A stretch of 64,000 bases of DNA from Oceanicoccus sp. (GCF_029238675.1 NZ_JAQWFR010000010.1:1-64000); one strand, 5' to 3'; positions 17,859 to 26,774 are shown, counted from the stretch's first letter. The notes: a model not told the origin generated them from the sequence alone. Made by a program: numbers and translations.

Positions 17859-18515
17859 TTAGTGAGCAAAATGATCTCTACGTAAGATTGGGTTTAACCA
17901 GCGCGTAAAGAAGCCAGTAAACTCGATGGGAGCATCCGTCACTGTGAGGCAGATACACTCTCTATCTTCAGTGACCATAGGTTTATGCTTGTGGCGGCCA
18001 TCCCGAACCACAAAATCCCCTTCCTTATAAACACCGCTTTCATCCGAGAAACTACCCTCCAGTAACATAGTGTATTCATCGCCGGTATGGGTATGGCTGG
18101 GAACCTGACCACCAGGCTTGATACGTAACATTTCAACTTTTGAGCCGTTGCTGTCAGTACACAGTCTGGCCGCCTGGATGGACGGAGACACACGGTGCCA
18201 CTGCAAAGAGTCATAATCATCGGGAATAAACTGCTGCAGTGCGCGGGGCACTCGCGAGTCGCGATTGTTCACTGGGGTAGCTTCCGTCACCTCATCATCA
18301 AGCATAGACAGTACACTACTTTTAAGGTTTTCAGATGCTTTGGCGGGTTTTAGCTCTTCCATCAAGTTGGCACCCATACTATTCAGGCGCATAAGATTGG
18401 AGCGACATTCATCGCAATGTTCAAGGTGTGTGGAAATACACAGGGCATGGCTAAGCTGTAAGCTGCCTGCTGAAAACGCTGCGAGTAATTCCGGGGCTGG
18501 GTGATGGTTCGCCAT
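17859..18515 (-). CDS. chrR: ChrR-family zinc anti-sigma factor (cupin sensor)
   Basis: A 218-residue anti-sigma factor. The N-terminal zinc domain has H30-x3-C34-x2-C37 plus an early His; the C-terminal cupin domain has H141, H143, E147 and H177, and a CxC at 187-189. These agree with the zinc ligands I recall for Rhodobacter ChrR, where the cupin domain is required to release RpoE on singlet oxygen. It starts six bases after the sigma gene, with GAGGTAG as ribosome site, so the pair is one operon. Confidence 0.92.
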   Translation of the reverse strand: MANHHPAPELLAAFSAGSLQLSHALCISTHLEHCDECRSNLMRLNSMGANLMEELKPAKASENLKSSVLSMLDDEVTEATPVNNRDSRVPRALQQFIPDDYDSLQWHRVSPSIQAARLCTDSNGSKVEMLRIKPGGQVPSHTHTGDEYTMLLEGSFSDESGVYKEGDFVVRDGRHKHKPMVTEDRECICLTVTDAPIEFTGFFTRWLNPILRRDHFAH

Positions 18516-18521
18516 CTGTAT

Positions 18522-19145
18522 CTACCTCTTTAACAACAATTCTAATTTCTGTAATGCCAGGCGGACGCGGGATTTAACGGTTCCCAGCGGCAGTCCCAAT
18601 TCGTCTGAAGTCTCCTGGTGGCTTTTGCCCTCCAGGTATACCTTCGCTAATACTTGCGCCTGCTCAATCGGCAGCTGCTTTAGGCCTTCATGGATCTTGC
18701 TTTCAACCCGCTGCTGTTGAGCCAGTTGAAAAGGGTCTGGACCTTCATCTTCCATATTATTGAAGATTTCGGTCGGATCAATTTCTGTACTGAAGCGGCC
18801 ATTGCGCCTTAGATAGTCAATCCTGGAGTTTCTGGCCAGGGTAAAAATCCAGGTAGAAACCGCCGCCATATCGGGCTTGTAGGTATGGGCTTTATTCCAT
18901 ACCTTGATCATTACCTCTTGGGCTAGTTCATCGGCTAACAGGGCTGCACCTGGTTCCCGGGCTAAACTATAGGACCTGAGTAGCGGTGCAAAATGATCAA
19001 ATAACTGCTCAAAGGCCAGTTTGTCGCGGTCTTCAGCGACTTTTGCCATTAGCTGTTTGAGCCTGGCATTACGTTCAGCATTAGAAACACCGGCCTTACT
19101 GCTTACTGTGGACATACGGGCCTTCCTCTTAAGGGGATTAGACAT
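18522..19145 (-). CDS. rpoE: ECF sigma factor, RpoE/ECF11 type
   Basis: From the ATG at 19145 (AGGTGA upstream) the protein has 207 residues; an ATG at 19115 with AGGAAGG is an equally good start. Region 2 (FDHFAPLLRSYSLAR to AAVSTWIFTLARNSRIDYLRR) and region 4 (LPIEQAQVLAKVYLEGKS, LGLPLGTVKSRVRLAL) are complete. Paired with chrR it is of the photo-oxidative-stress group. A TGATCC element 78-83 bases upstream of the ATG suggests autoregulation. Confidence 0.92.
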   Translation of the reverse strand: MSNPLKRKARMSTVSSKAGVSNAERNARLKQLMAKVAEDRDKLAFEQLFDHFAPLLRSYSLAREPGAALLADELAQEVMIKVWNKAHTYKPDMAAVSTWIFTLARNSRIDYLRRNGRFSTEIDPTEIFNNMEDEGPDPFQLAQQQRVESKIHEGLKQLPIEQAQVLAKVYLEGKSHQETSDELGLPLGTVKSRVRLALQKLELLLKR

Positions 19146-19198
19146 TATGTTCACCTATCATAGTGTGTTTCTCGGCTATGGCCTATTGGAGTTTTATT

Positions 19199-19228
19199 TT
19201 TGTACGGGCATGGGCACAGTATGGATCA
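19199..19228 (-). promoter_or_regulatory. Candidate RpoE-dependent promoter of rpoE-chrR
   Basis: Minus strand TGATCC (19228-19223), 18-base spacer, TACAAA (19204-19199). TGATCC is the -35 element I recall for RpoE of Rhodobacter sphaeroides. It implies a leader of about 45 bases. Confidence 0.55.
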
Positions 19229-19266
19229 CAGGGCCTGCTTATTCAGTCGGCTTTGGGGGAGGTATT

Positions 19267-19296
19267 TAATCCAATTAGGAAAAACAGGCGTATAAT
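19267..19296 (+). promoter_or_regulatory. Candidate promoter of the lipid operon
   Basis: TAATCC, 18-base spacer, TATAAT. It differs from the rpoE element by one base in the -35 but has a full sigma-70 -10, so either sigma could use it. Confidence 0.4.
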
Positions 19297-19405
19297 TTCG
19301 AACAAGATGAATGGATATACAAGGGCTCCAGAGTGGTTTCGGGAGCATCTTATAACAGTCTGTTAAAACAAGTTAACTGTGGGCCCAATGTGGAAGCAGC
19401 GCACT

Positions 19406-19834
19406 ATGAGTAACAATCATATTATCGAACTTTTTAAAGCCAGCTACAGCGACATGATGCAGCTGGATCTTGGCCATCTCGACCAGCTATATACCCGCGA
19501 TATGGTCTTCAAAGACCCGGTACACCAGGTTAGGGGGCTGCCGGCCATGCAGGACTATATGGCGGATATCTCTAGTAATGTTGAAGAATGCCGCTTTGAA
19601 TTCCTCGACCAGTTGGTATCTGACAATGCGGCTTATATGAAGTGGGATATGCACTTTCGTCATCCTAAACTGGGAGGTGGTCATTTAATTACCGTTAGGG
19701 GCATCAGCCAAATTCACTTTGACGAGCAGATTCATTATCATGAGGATGCCTATGATATGGGGCAGATGGTCTACGAGCATATTCCCGTGATCGGGGGTGT
19801 TACCCGGTGGCTAAAAGCGCGCTTGGCTGCATAA
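19406..19834 (+). CDS. SnoaL/NTF2-like protein of the ChrR-linked operon
   Basis: From the ATG at 19406 (GGAAG upstream; a GTG nine codons earlier is in frame) the protein has 142 residues. The cone-shaped NTF2-like fold is suggested by LYTRDMVFKDPVHQVRGLPAMQDYM and the late HEDAYDMG strand. Members are small hydrolases, isomerases or scaffolds. It is the first gene of the seven-gene operon facing away from rpoE-chrR; its exact role in the pathway is unknown. Confidence 0.75.
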   Translation: MSNNHIIELFKASYSDMMQLDLGHLDQLYTRDMVFKDPVHQVRGLPAMQDYMADISSNVEECRFEFLDQLVSDNAAYMKWDMHFRHPKLGGGHLITVRGISQIHFDEQIHYHEDAYDMGQMVYEHIPVIGGVTRWLKARLAA

Positions 19835-19856
19835 GCCCATTACAGAGATAATAATA

Positions 19857-20621
19857 ATGTCTGCAATTCAAGAGGTTCAAGGTGAGGTCATTTGGCTGAC
19901 CGGTGCCAGTACAGGGATTGGCAGGGCACTAGCTATAAAGTTGGCGTCTCAAGGTAATACCGTGATCGCCAGTGCCAGAGGCCAGCAGGCACTGAATGAA
20001 TTGGCCGCAGAACATGACAATATTATTCCCCTTGCTTTTGATATTAGCCGTGAAGACCAGATAGAAACCGTTCGGAAACAGCTGCTTGAGCACTCCGGCC
20101 ATCTTGATCGTGTGGTACTCAATGCCGGTACCTGTGAATACCTGGATATTGACCAGCCTGACTGGACGATGATGCAGCGGGTAATGACGGTGAATTATTT
20201 TGGCACCATCAACTCCTTGGCGGTAGCCATGCCGTTGCTGGAAGCCAGTGCCAGGCCTCATATCGTTGGCGTGGTGTCCCTGTCCACCGTAGTACCGTTT
20301 TCACGTGCCGAAGCCTACGGCTCATCCAAGGCTGCCCTGCAATACTTCTTTGATTCATTGCGAGTTGATTTGGTGAAAAAGAACATTGATGTTACCGTGA
20401 TTAACCCCGGCTTTGTAAAAACTCCCTTAACGGATAAAAATGATTTCTCCATGCCTTTTCTAATGTCATCAGAGGAGGCGGCTGATCGTATGGCTAACGC
20501 GATTGCCAAGAGGCCAGCACAGTTTGATTTTCCCGGACGGTTAAAGTGGATATTGAAAGCGCTGGGTTTTATTCCGGCGTTCTGGAATAAAGTCATAGCA
20601 CCTTCATTGAGCGTAAAATAG
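19857..20621 (+). CDS. Short-chain dehydrogenase/reductase
   Basis: A 254-residue classical SDR: cofactor motif TGASTGIG (15-22), NAG (89-91), Ser near 141-143 and catalytic Y154-x3-K158. It likely reduces or oxidises a carbonyl/alcohol with NAD(P)H. A C-terminal hydrophobic segment (LKWILKALGFIPAFWNKVI) may bind membrane. SDRs recur in RpoE/ChrR lipid operons; the substrate is unknown. Confidence 0.85.
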   Translation: MSAIQEVQGEVIWLTGASTGIGRALAIKLASQGNTVIASARGQQALNELAAEHDNIIPLAFDISREDQIETVRKQLLEHSGHLDRVVLNAGTCEYLDIDQPDWTMMQRVMTVNYFGTINSLAVAMPLLEASARPHIVGVVSLSTVVPFSRAEAYGSSKAALQYFFDSLRVDLVKKNIDVTVINPGFVKTPLTDKNDFSMPFLMSSEEAADRMANAIAKRPAQFDFPGRLKWILKALGFIPAFWNKVIAPSLSVK

Positions 20622-20643
20622 CAGAATAAAAAGAGAGTTATTA

Positions 20644-21894
20644 GTGAAAATAGCAGTTATAGGCTCAGGAATTTCCGGTTTAAGTTCCGCCTATTTATTA
20701 CAGCACGATCATGAAATTACCGTATTTGAAAGTGAGGCGAATATTGGCGGCCATACGGCAACGATGGATGTGACGCTACAGGGCAAAGACTATGCCGTTG
20801 ATACGGGTTTTATCGTCTATAACGATTGGACCTACCCCAATTTTATTCGCTTAATGGATGAGTTAGGTGTGCAATCACAGCCCACAGAAATGAGCTTTAG
20901 TGTGAGTTGTGACTTATCTGGCTTGGAATACGGCGGCAATAACCTCAACACCTTGTTTGCCCAGCGGCGCAATATTTTTAGCCCTTCTTATTTAAAAATG
21001 ATCAAAGATATTCTGCGTTTTAATAAAGAGTCGATTGAGCATTTAGAGTCGGGTCGTATAGAAGAGGGCATTACCTTAGGCGAATATTTAAAAAGTAATG
21101 GCTACGGTGAAACCTTTGCCAATAAATATTTGATCCCTATGGGTAGCGCTATTTGGTCAGCCTCTACCGATAGTATGTTTGATTTTCCGTTATTGTTTTT
21201 TGTACGCTTCTTTAAAAACCATGGCTTATTAAGTGTTAATAATCGCCCCCAGTGGCGAGTGATAAAAGGTGGGTCCCGGGAATATCTACAGCCATTGACC
21301 GCAGGCTTTAAAGATCGCATTCGCGTCAATAGCCCAGTGGCAAGCATCAGCCGTGATGAAACCGGTGTTGATATAAGTCTGGCCGATGGTTCCATAGAGC
21401 GCTTTGATCAGGTAATAGTGGCGAGCCATAGTGACCAGGCATTATCCATGTTGAACGATGCTACTGTCGCAGAAAAAGAAGTACTGGGTGCTATTCCCTA
21501 CCAGAAAAATGATGTGGTGTTACATACCGATGCAAGCATTTTACCCAATAAAAAACTAGCCTGGTCCAGCTGGAACTACTGGCTACGTTCAGAGCGTCAG
21601 GAGCAGGCCATACTGACCTACAACATGAATATCCTGCAGGGTATTGAGGCGCCAGAAACTTTTTGTGTCACCCTGAATGCCACAGAGTCAATTGACAGCA
21701 GCAAAATATTGGGTCAATACAACTACAGTCACCCGGTATTTTCTCTGCAGTCCGTAGCTGCTGCTGAGCGTTGGGGTGATATTAATGGTGTTAATCGCAC
21801 CTGGTTTTGCGGTGCTTACTGGGCTAATGGCTTTCATGAAGACGGTGCCAGCAGTGGCATTCGTGTGGCCAAAGCACTGGGTGCAAAGTGGTAA
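20644..21894 (+). CDS. FAD-dependent amine-oxidase-like oxidoreductase (UfaD-like candidate)
   Basis: A 416-residue flavoprotein; GTG start. The dinucleotide motif is GSGISGLSSAYLL (7-19), followed by GGHTATMDV and DTGFIVYN, typical of the COG2907 group found beside cyclopropane-synthase homologues. The C-terminal FAD segment is FCGAYWANGFHEDGASSGIRVAKAL. In R. sphaeroides a flavoprotein of this type acts with a methylase in making furan fatty acids; a similar role here is inferred. Confidence 0.82.
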   Translation: MKIAVIGSGISGLSSAYLLQHDHEITVFESEANIGGHTATMDVTLQGKDYAVDTGFIVYNDWTYPNFIRLMDELGVQSQPTEMSFSVSCDLSGLEYGGNNLNTLFAQRRNIFSPSYLKMIKDILRFNKESIEHLESGRIEEGITLGEYLKSNGYGETFANKYLIPMGSAIWSASTDSMFDFPLLFFVRFFKNHGLLSVNNRPQWRVIKGGSREYLQPLTAGFKDRIRVNSPVASISRDETGVDISLADGSIERFDQVIVASHSDQALSMLNDATVAEKEVLGAIPYQKNDVVLHTDASILPNKKLAWSSWNYWLRSERQEQAILTYNMNILQGIEAPETFCVTLNATESIDSSKILGQYNYSHPVFSLQSVAAAERWGDINGVNRTWFCGAYWANGFHEDGASSGIRVAKALGAKW

Positions 21895-21898
21895 GTGG

Positions 21899-22678
21899 AT
21901 GAAAAGTGCAATCTACAAAGGCTGGGTCCGCCATCGTCGCTATACTCCCAGGTATCATAGCCTGCAGTATAAAATTTTTATGATGTTGCTGGACCTGAAC
22001 GAGTTAGACGAAGTCTTTAAGGGGACCCGGTTGTGGTCTACCAGGCGCTGGGCTTTGGCTCGCTTTAAGCGCGAAGACTTTCTCGGTGATCCTTCTATTC
22101 CCCTTGATACCGCCGTCAGGCAGCAGGTTGAAAAGCAAACCGGTATTTATCCGGATGGTCCCATCCGCTTATTGAGCAACCTGCGTTATTTTGGTTTTAT
22201 TATGAACCCTATTAGCTGTTACTACTGCTTTGATAAGCAAGAGCGGCTGCAAACCATTATCGCTGAAGTGAATAATACTCCCTGGGACGAGCGTCATTGC
22301 TACGTGCTATCTTGTGACCCAAGCCGCCAATACCAGCGTATAAGTTTTAACAAAGAGTTTCATGTGTCGCCGTTTAATCCAATGGATGTGCGATACGACT
22401 GGCGCAGCAGCTTGCCAGATGACAGTTTGCGTATCAATATGCAAAACTGGCGAGGCGAGGCCGATAAGGAAGTCATGGAATTTGATGCCACTCTGGTTTT
22501 GGAGCGAGAAGAAATCAGCGCGACTAAATTACGGCGGCTAATTTGGAGTTATCCATTAATGACCTTGAAAATAGTTGCAGGCATTTATTGGGAAGCTGCT
22601 AAGCTATTCGCCAAAGGAGTCCCGGTTTTTGATCACCCCAAAAATAACGAGCCAAAAAAGCCATTAGCTCAACCGTAA
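21899..22678 (+). CDS. DUF1365 family protein
   Basis: From the ATG at 21899, four bases after the oxidoreductase stop, the protein has 259 residues. The open frame extends upstream into that gene but those codons are not family-like. SAIYKGWVRHRRYTPRYHSL and YFGFIMNPISCYYCFD are the DUF1365 hallmarks. Its members nearly always sit between this flavoprotein and a Cfa-like gene. Function is unproven; involvement in fatty-acid modification is inferred from context. Confidence 0.85.
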   Translation: MKSAIYKGWVRHRRYTPRYHSLQYKIFMMLLDLNELDEVFKGTRLWSTRRWALARFKREDFLGDPSIPLDTAVRQQVEKQTGIYPDGPIRLLSNLRYFGFIMNPISCYYCFDKQERLQTIIAEVNNTPWDERHCYVLSCDPSRQYQRISFNKEFHVSPFNPMDVRYDWRSSLPDDSLRINMQNWRGEADKEVMEFDATLVLEREEISATKLRRLIWSYPLMTLKIVAGIYWEAAKLFAKGVPVFDHPKNNEPKKPLAQP

Positions 22679-22739
22679 AGATAAAGCGCGGGTGAGATAA
22701 ACCTTAACAGTAACTGGAAATAAATAGAATAAAATACCT

Positions 22740-24005
22740 ATGAGCATTGCAAGCGTAAATAATAAAACCAGCCGCGAAGTTAAAGCCAGTTTTTGGGATG
22801 CCATGGCAAAAAAAGCCTTGCTAAAGGCGATGGCTCATATCACCACTGGCCGATTAATTCTTGAAGAGGATGGTGAAGTCTATGAATTTGGTGAGCCAGC
22901 AGAGACGGCAAGCCTGATTGCCCATGTGTTTATTCACCACCCCTCAACCTATAAAGATATTTTATTGGGTGGCTCTATCGGTTCCGCTGAAGCTTATATG
23001 TTGGGTAGTTGGTCTTCATCAAGTTTGCTGGATGTGATTCGCCTGATGACATTAAATTTGGATATGCTGAATAAAATGGATAATACCCGTCCATTATTGA
23101 ATCGTATCTCTTCAAAGGTCATGCATCTGCTTAATGCCAATACCCAAAGCGGTTCGCGCAAAAATATTTCCGCTCACTATGATTTGGGTAACGACTTCTT
23201 TGCTTTATTTCTTGACCCCACCATGATGTATTCCTCGGCTATTTTTCCTTCGGAAAATGCCAGCCTGGAGGAAGCTTCATTATTTAAGCTGGATAGTATT
23301 TGTAAAAAGCTGCGCTTAGGTGAGGGCGACCACCTAATGGAAGTAGGAACAGGGTGGGGCGGTTTAGCGATTTATGCGGCCAAAAACTATGGCTGTAAAG
23401 TGACCACTACAACGATCTCACAAGAGCAATATGATTACGCCTGCGCCGCTGTTAAGCGCGAAGGGCTGGAAGATAAAATCACCCTATTGCTGGAAGACTA
23501 TCGTGACCTGAAAGGTCAGTATGACAAACTGGTTTCCATCGAAATGATTGAGGCCGTTGGCCACGAATACTACGACAACTACTTTGCAAAATGTTCCAGC
23601 TTATTAAAAGATGATGGTTTGATGTTAATCCAGGCAATTACCATTGCTGACCAGCGTTACCAGCAAGCCAAGCGTACGGTTGATTTTATCCAGCGTTATA
23701 TTTTCCCGGGAGGTTGCTTGCCCTCTAATGAAATTATTGCGCAATGCATATCGCGCAATACCGATATGATGATGGTTAATCACCATGATATCGGCCGGGA
23801 TTACGCTAAGACATTGGCTGAATGGCGCAAGCGTTTCCATACTGAAATTGATACGGTTAAGCAGATGGGCTTTGATGATGTATTCTGCCGTATGTGGGAA
23901 TTTTATCTTTGTTACTGTGAGGGAGGCTTTGCCGAGCGTGCTATCAGTACTGCGCAAATTGTATTTGCAAAACCGGGCGCCAGGGAGATTACTCCAGCTC
24001 ATTAA
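22740..24005 (+). CDS. cfa: Cyclopropane-fatty-acyl-phospholipid synthase-like methyltransferase
   Basis: A 421-residue SAM-dependent enzyme. The N-terminal lipid-binding part (1-140) precedes the catalytic domain, with KNISAHYDLGNDFF (141-154), MMYSSAIF (162-169) and SAM motif EVGTGWGG (201-208), then SIEMIEAVGH. It methylates unsaturated acyl chains in membrane phospholipid, giving cyclopropane or, as with UfaM, branched-methyl products. Regulation by the neighbouring ECF sigma factor is likely. Confidence 0.9.
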   Translation: MSIASVNNKTSREVKASFWDAMAKKALLKAMAHITTGRLILEEDGEVYEFGEPAETASLIAHVFIHHPSTYKDILLGGSIGSAEAYMLGSWSSSSLLDVIRLMTLNLDMLNKMDNTRPLLNRISSKVMHLLNANTQSGSRKNISAHYDLGNDFFALFLDPTMMYSSAIFPSENASLEEASLFKLDSICKKLRLGEGDHLMEVGTGWGGLAIYAAKNYGCKVTTTTISQEQYDYACAAVKREGLEDKITLLLEDYRDLKGQYDKLVSIEMIEAVGHEYYDNYFAKCSSLLKDDGLMLIQAITIADQRYQQAKRTVDFIQRYIFPGGCLPSNEIIAQCISRNTDMMMVNHHDIGRDYAKTLAEWRKRFHTEIDTVKQMGFDDVFCRMWEFYLCYCEGGFAERAISTAQIVFAKPGAREITPAH

Positions 24006-24510
24006 AGGCGCCGCGAACAAGAAACTCCTCAATGCTGCGCTGTTTCAGCTGGGCTGGTTTGCCTGTGTGTTAGGCGGCGATGCGATTGCCTTTGTGGTGA
24101 CTGCCACCATTCTCTGTATCCATCAGTTATTTGTTGTTAATAAACGTTTTGAATGGTCGTTGATTGCGATTGTCGCAGTTACTGGCTTTGTTGTAGATAG
24201 TAGCTTGGCTCATTTCGGTGTGTTTTCTTTTAAGTCATCTTCATTATTCTATATCCCGTTCTGGTTATTTTGTCTGTGGGTGTTATTTGCTACCACTTTA
24301 AATCATAGTCTTGAATGGTTAAAAAACTGGTTGTGGCTGGCCGTAATATTGGGTGGTTTTTTCGGTCCAATGTCTTATTTTGCAGGCAGTAGACTGGCTG
24401 ATGTCGCCTTGTCTTCGCCGCCGTTATTGTCAATGGTGTATATCAGTCTTTGTTGGGCCGTGTTATTACCCGCTTTTTATCTCTATATTCGCTTCCGGGA
24501 AGTCCAGTAA
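23965..24510 (+). CDS. DUF2878 family membrane protein
   Basis: About five to six hydrophobic helices in 170-180 residues; conserved opening NAALFQLGWFACVLGG and the FGPMSYFAG motif identify DUF2878. The start is uncertain: TTG at 23965 overlaps cfa by 41 bases, while an ATT at 24001, just before the cfa stop, would give the usual short N-terminus but a rare start codon. No ATG or GTG lies at the expected place. Translational coupling to cfa is likely. Function unknown; possibly lipid transport or modification. Confidence 0.75.
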   Translation: MQNRAPGRLLQLIKGAANKKLLNAALFQLGWFACVLGGDAIAFVVTATILCIHQLFVVNKRFEWSLIAIVAVTGFVVDSSLAHFGVFSFKSSSLFYIPFWLFCLWVLFATTLNHSLEWLKNWLWLAVILGGFFGPMSYFAGSRLADVALSSPPLLSMVYISLCWAVLLPAFYLYIRFREVQ

Positions 24511-24512
24511 TT

Positions 24513-25289
24513 GTGCTTGGTTTTTTGTATAAAACCGGCATGTTACTCCTGCTTTTATCGCAGGTTTACGCTGATAGTCTAACTGTTGTCGGCGATGCCT
24601 ATGCCCCGGATGGAGATGCATTGCTGTACCGTGAGTTTCATTATTATTCTGATGATGGTATGGACCATCGGGTGGTCTATATGACGCAGGATAATATCAA
24701 AATGGCTGAGAAGTCTCTTAATTACAGGTCGGGTAAATCTACTCCTGCCGTTAACCACCAAGCCTGGGTGTATCCGGAGAAGATACAAATAGTTTTGGAT
24801 AAAGACCAGTTATCACTCGCCTATACCGACAATGACAATGAAGAAGACCGCGCTACCCTGGATGCCAATTGGCCGTTGGTCATTGATGCGGGTTTTGATA
24901 ACTATGTGCGAGAAAATTGGTCATCCCTGTTGAACGGAGCCATTCTGGAATTTTACTTCCCGGCACCAACCCGTATGAGTCTGGTCAATTTAAGAATTAA
25001 GCAAAAGCTTTGTTCGGCTGAGCAGCCGGATGATGTTTGCTTTTCGATAAACTCTTCTAATTGGTTTATTCGTTTGCTGCTAGACCCCATTGAGCTAAGC
25101 TATGACAAAAATACCAGGCAACTCAGTCGCTTTAGGGGCTTAGGGAATATGATGGATAAAAAAGGCAAAAGTTTGGTGGTAGATATCCGCTACCGTTACC
25201 AAAGTCTATGTGTTGACCCCGACAAATGCACTCGAGGGCAGACTCCGGCGAAAATAACTATCGTCATTCCCGCGAAGGCGGGAATCTAG
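24513..25289 (+). CDS. Secreted protein of unknown function, last gene of the lipid operon
   Basis: Starts at GTG two bases after the DUF2878 stop; 258 residues. A signal peptide (GMLLLLLSQVYA) precedes a beta-rich domain with two Cys (KLCS, DVCFS). No family is recognised. The last residues, TIVIPAKAGI, are read from the repeat at 25262, which also supplies the stop codon, so the native C-terminus has been altered. Its place behind cfa suggests an envelope role. Confidence 0.65.
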   Translation: MLGFLYKTGMLLLLLSQVYADSLTVVGDAYAPDGDALLYREFHYYSDDGMDHRVVYMTQDNIKMAEKSLNYRSGKSTPAVNHQAWVYPEKIQIVLDKDQLSLAYTDNDNEEDRATLDANWPLVIDAGFDNYVRENWSSLLNGAILEFYFPAPTRMSLVNLRIKQKLCSAEQPDDVCFSINSSNWFIRLLLDPIELSYDKNTRQLSRFRGLGNMMDKKGKSLVVDIRYRYQSLCVDPDKCTRGQTPAKITIVIPAKAGI

Positions 25290-25365
25290 TGCTGTAGATT
25301 TCCGCTTTAGCGGAAATAACAGCATAAGCATGCAGGCTGGATTCCCGCCTTCGCGGGAATGACGG
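25262..25365. repeat. MITE-like composite palindrome with GTCATTCCCGC ends
   Basis: Terminal inverted repeats CGTCATTCCCGCGAAGGCGG and its complement enclose about 55 bases, with an inner hairpin TTCCGC TTTA GCGGAA. Flanking text (AGATTTCCGC, AAATAACAGCAT) is shared with the element at 42148 in reverse orientation. Confidence 0.8.
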
Positions 25366-25522
25366 TCTTTTTTGAGTGATGCAACGCCTCTAGCCACATG
25401 CAGAAAAGTGTTAAGAATATAGTTGCGTTCGGTAGATTATTACATGCGCTTAGGTAACAATATCGCCTTTAATAATAACCTGACAATAGTTGTTTGGCTG
25501 ACCTTTAAAGAGTGCAAAATCT

Positions 25523-26065
25523 ATGCTGGATCCAGATACAAAGAAAACTTATGGCGTAACCTCCGCTATATTGGCTTGGCTGGTTTTCTTTAGTTTTACT
25601 ATTACCTTGGTTATTTCTATCTCGTGGCCACTAATGAATGTGGTTGACCCTGATCGAGACTTTTATCGTGCCATGCATATGACCCTGGGCGTAGTGAGTT
25701 TTGTATTTGTCGCGCTGCGTTTGTTGTGGTGGGCTAAAAATCCGCGACCACAGGCCCCCAAACGCATGACAGAAAATGCCTATGGCCTATCGCGGTTAAC
25801 GCTGTTATTCCTTTATATAAGTGTACTGGGCCTGAGTGTTAGTGGCTTTATGAATAGCTGGGCCATAGGTTATGAAGTCAGCCTATTTGGTTTATTTACC
25901 CTGCCGATATTGGAAGGTTGGGCAATGGCTTTTGCCAGTAGTGCCCACAACATTTTTGTGTTATTTAATTATGGGATGTTGCTGACTTACCTGATGGTGT
26001 TTGTATACCACGCACTCCGTTACAAGGTCGGTTTTCGTAGAATGATACCCGGCATGCATGTGTAA
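25523..26065 (+). CDS. Cytochrome b561-type membrane protein
   Basis: A 180-residue protein with four hydrophobic helices. His ligands for two hemes are plausible in RAMHMTLG, SSAHNIF and VYHALRY; the CybB-like helix pattern and late RYKVGFRRMIPG match bacterial cytochrome b561 (superoxide or quinone electron transfer). Single gene behind the repeat element. Confidence 0.8.
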   Translation: MLDPDTKKTYGVTSAILAWLVFFSFTITLVISISWPLMNVVDPDRDFYRAMHMTLGVVSFVFVALRLLWWAKNPRPQAPKRMTENAYGLSRLTLLFLYISVLGLSVSGFMNSWAIGYEVSLFGLFTLPILEGWAMAFASSAHNIFVLFNYGMLLTYLMVFVYHALRYKVGFRRMIPGMHV

Positions 26066-26070
26066 GATTT

Positions 26071-26364
26071 TCAACTGTTATCAGTGGCTGTAGCGTCAAG
26101 CGGTAAAAATAGCAGTTGGCATAATGTCATCAATACAATCGAAGAACCAATAACCAGATATTGCTCTATAGAGCTCTCTTCTGTTAGTAGATACCCTATC
26201 AAAAACCAGAGTGAAGCAGGCAGTACCGTATGCAGATAGTTTTTCCAACTTACCGTCAACTCAGTTCCACAGCTATCACAGGGTATAGTGATTAATGGAC
26301 TTATGGTTGCTTTGTGCCAACCCATTTGTGAACAATTATTACATGCGGGGCATATAGCCTTCAT
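26071..26364 (-). CDS. Zinc-ribbon membrane protein
   Basis: A 97-residue protein. Two Cys pairs (CPAC near residue 5, CDSCG near 29) suggest a zinc ribbon, followed by two TM helices. Similar small proteins are common in marine gammaproteobacteria and uncharacterised. It is convergent with the cytochrome gene, five bases apart. Confidence 0.6.
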   Translation of the reverse strand: MKAICPACNNCSQMGWHKATISPLITIPCDSCGTELTVSWKNYLHTVLPASLWFLIGYLLTEESSIEQYLVIGSSIVLMTLCQLLFLPLDATATDNS

Positions 26365-26573
26365 TGTTTTTCCTGGTCAGTATTTGCTGATATTTTAGTT
26401 ATTTTTTTTGTGTTTATTCTTTGATATATCGCAATCGCAGCAACTGCTTTCCCTTCATTATATAGCAACATAAGCACAGCGGCTTCGTGCATATTTACAT
26501 ATTTCTTACTTTGTGTTTTAGCGGCTTAACAGAATTGATAGGGATGAGGGAGGAGGCCCCGGACGCTGCCAGC

Positions 26574-26774
26574 TTATTCACTTTTGGGCTTATTGCTCAA
26601 GGTAATATGCTTGGGCCCCGCCATACTCTGCTGGCCGCTTACCCCGGATTCAATTTGTTCAATAGCTCCGCCGGCTTTTAAAAAGGCCGCGGTTTGCTCT
26701 TCAATCGATAGGGATGTCTCTGTAGCGTCAGGTTGCTTCTTTCTACCTGTGGTTGTTTTGGGCTTGGCTGCCAT
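26574..26774 (-). CDS. Small conserved hypothetical protein
   Basis: A 66-residue hydrophilic protein: basic N-terminus, then QTAAFLKAGGAIEQIESGVSGQ, a pattern seen in short uncharacterised proteins of Pseudomonas and relatives. No domain assigned. An AAAGG site precedes the ATG. Confidence 0.55.
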   Translation of the reverse strand: MAAKPKTTTGRKKQPDATETSLSIEEQTAAFLKAGGAIEQIESGVSGQQSMAGPKHITLSNKPKSE

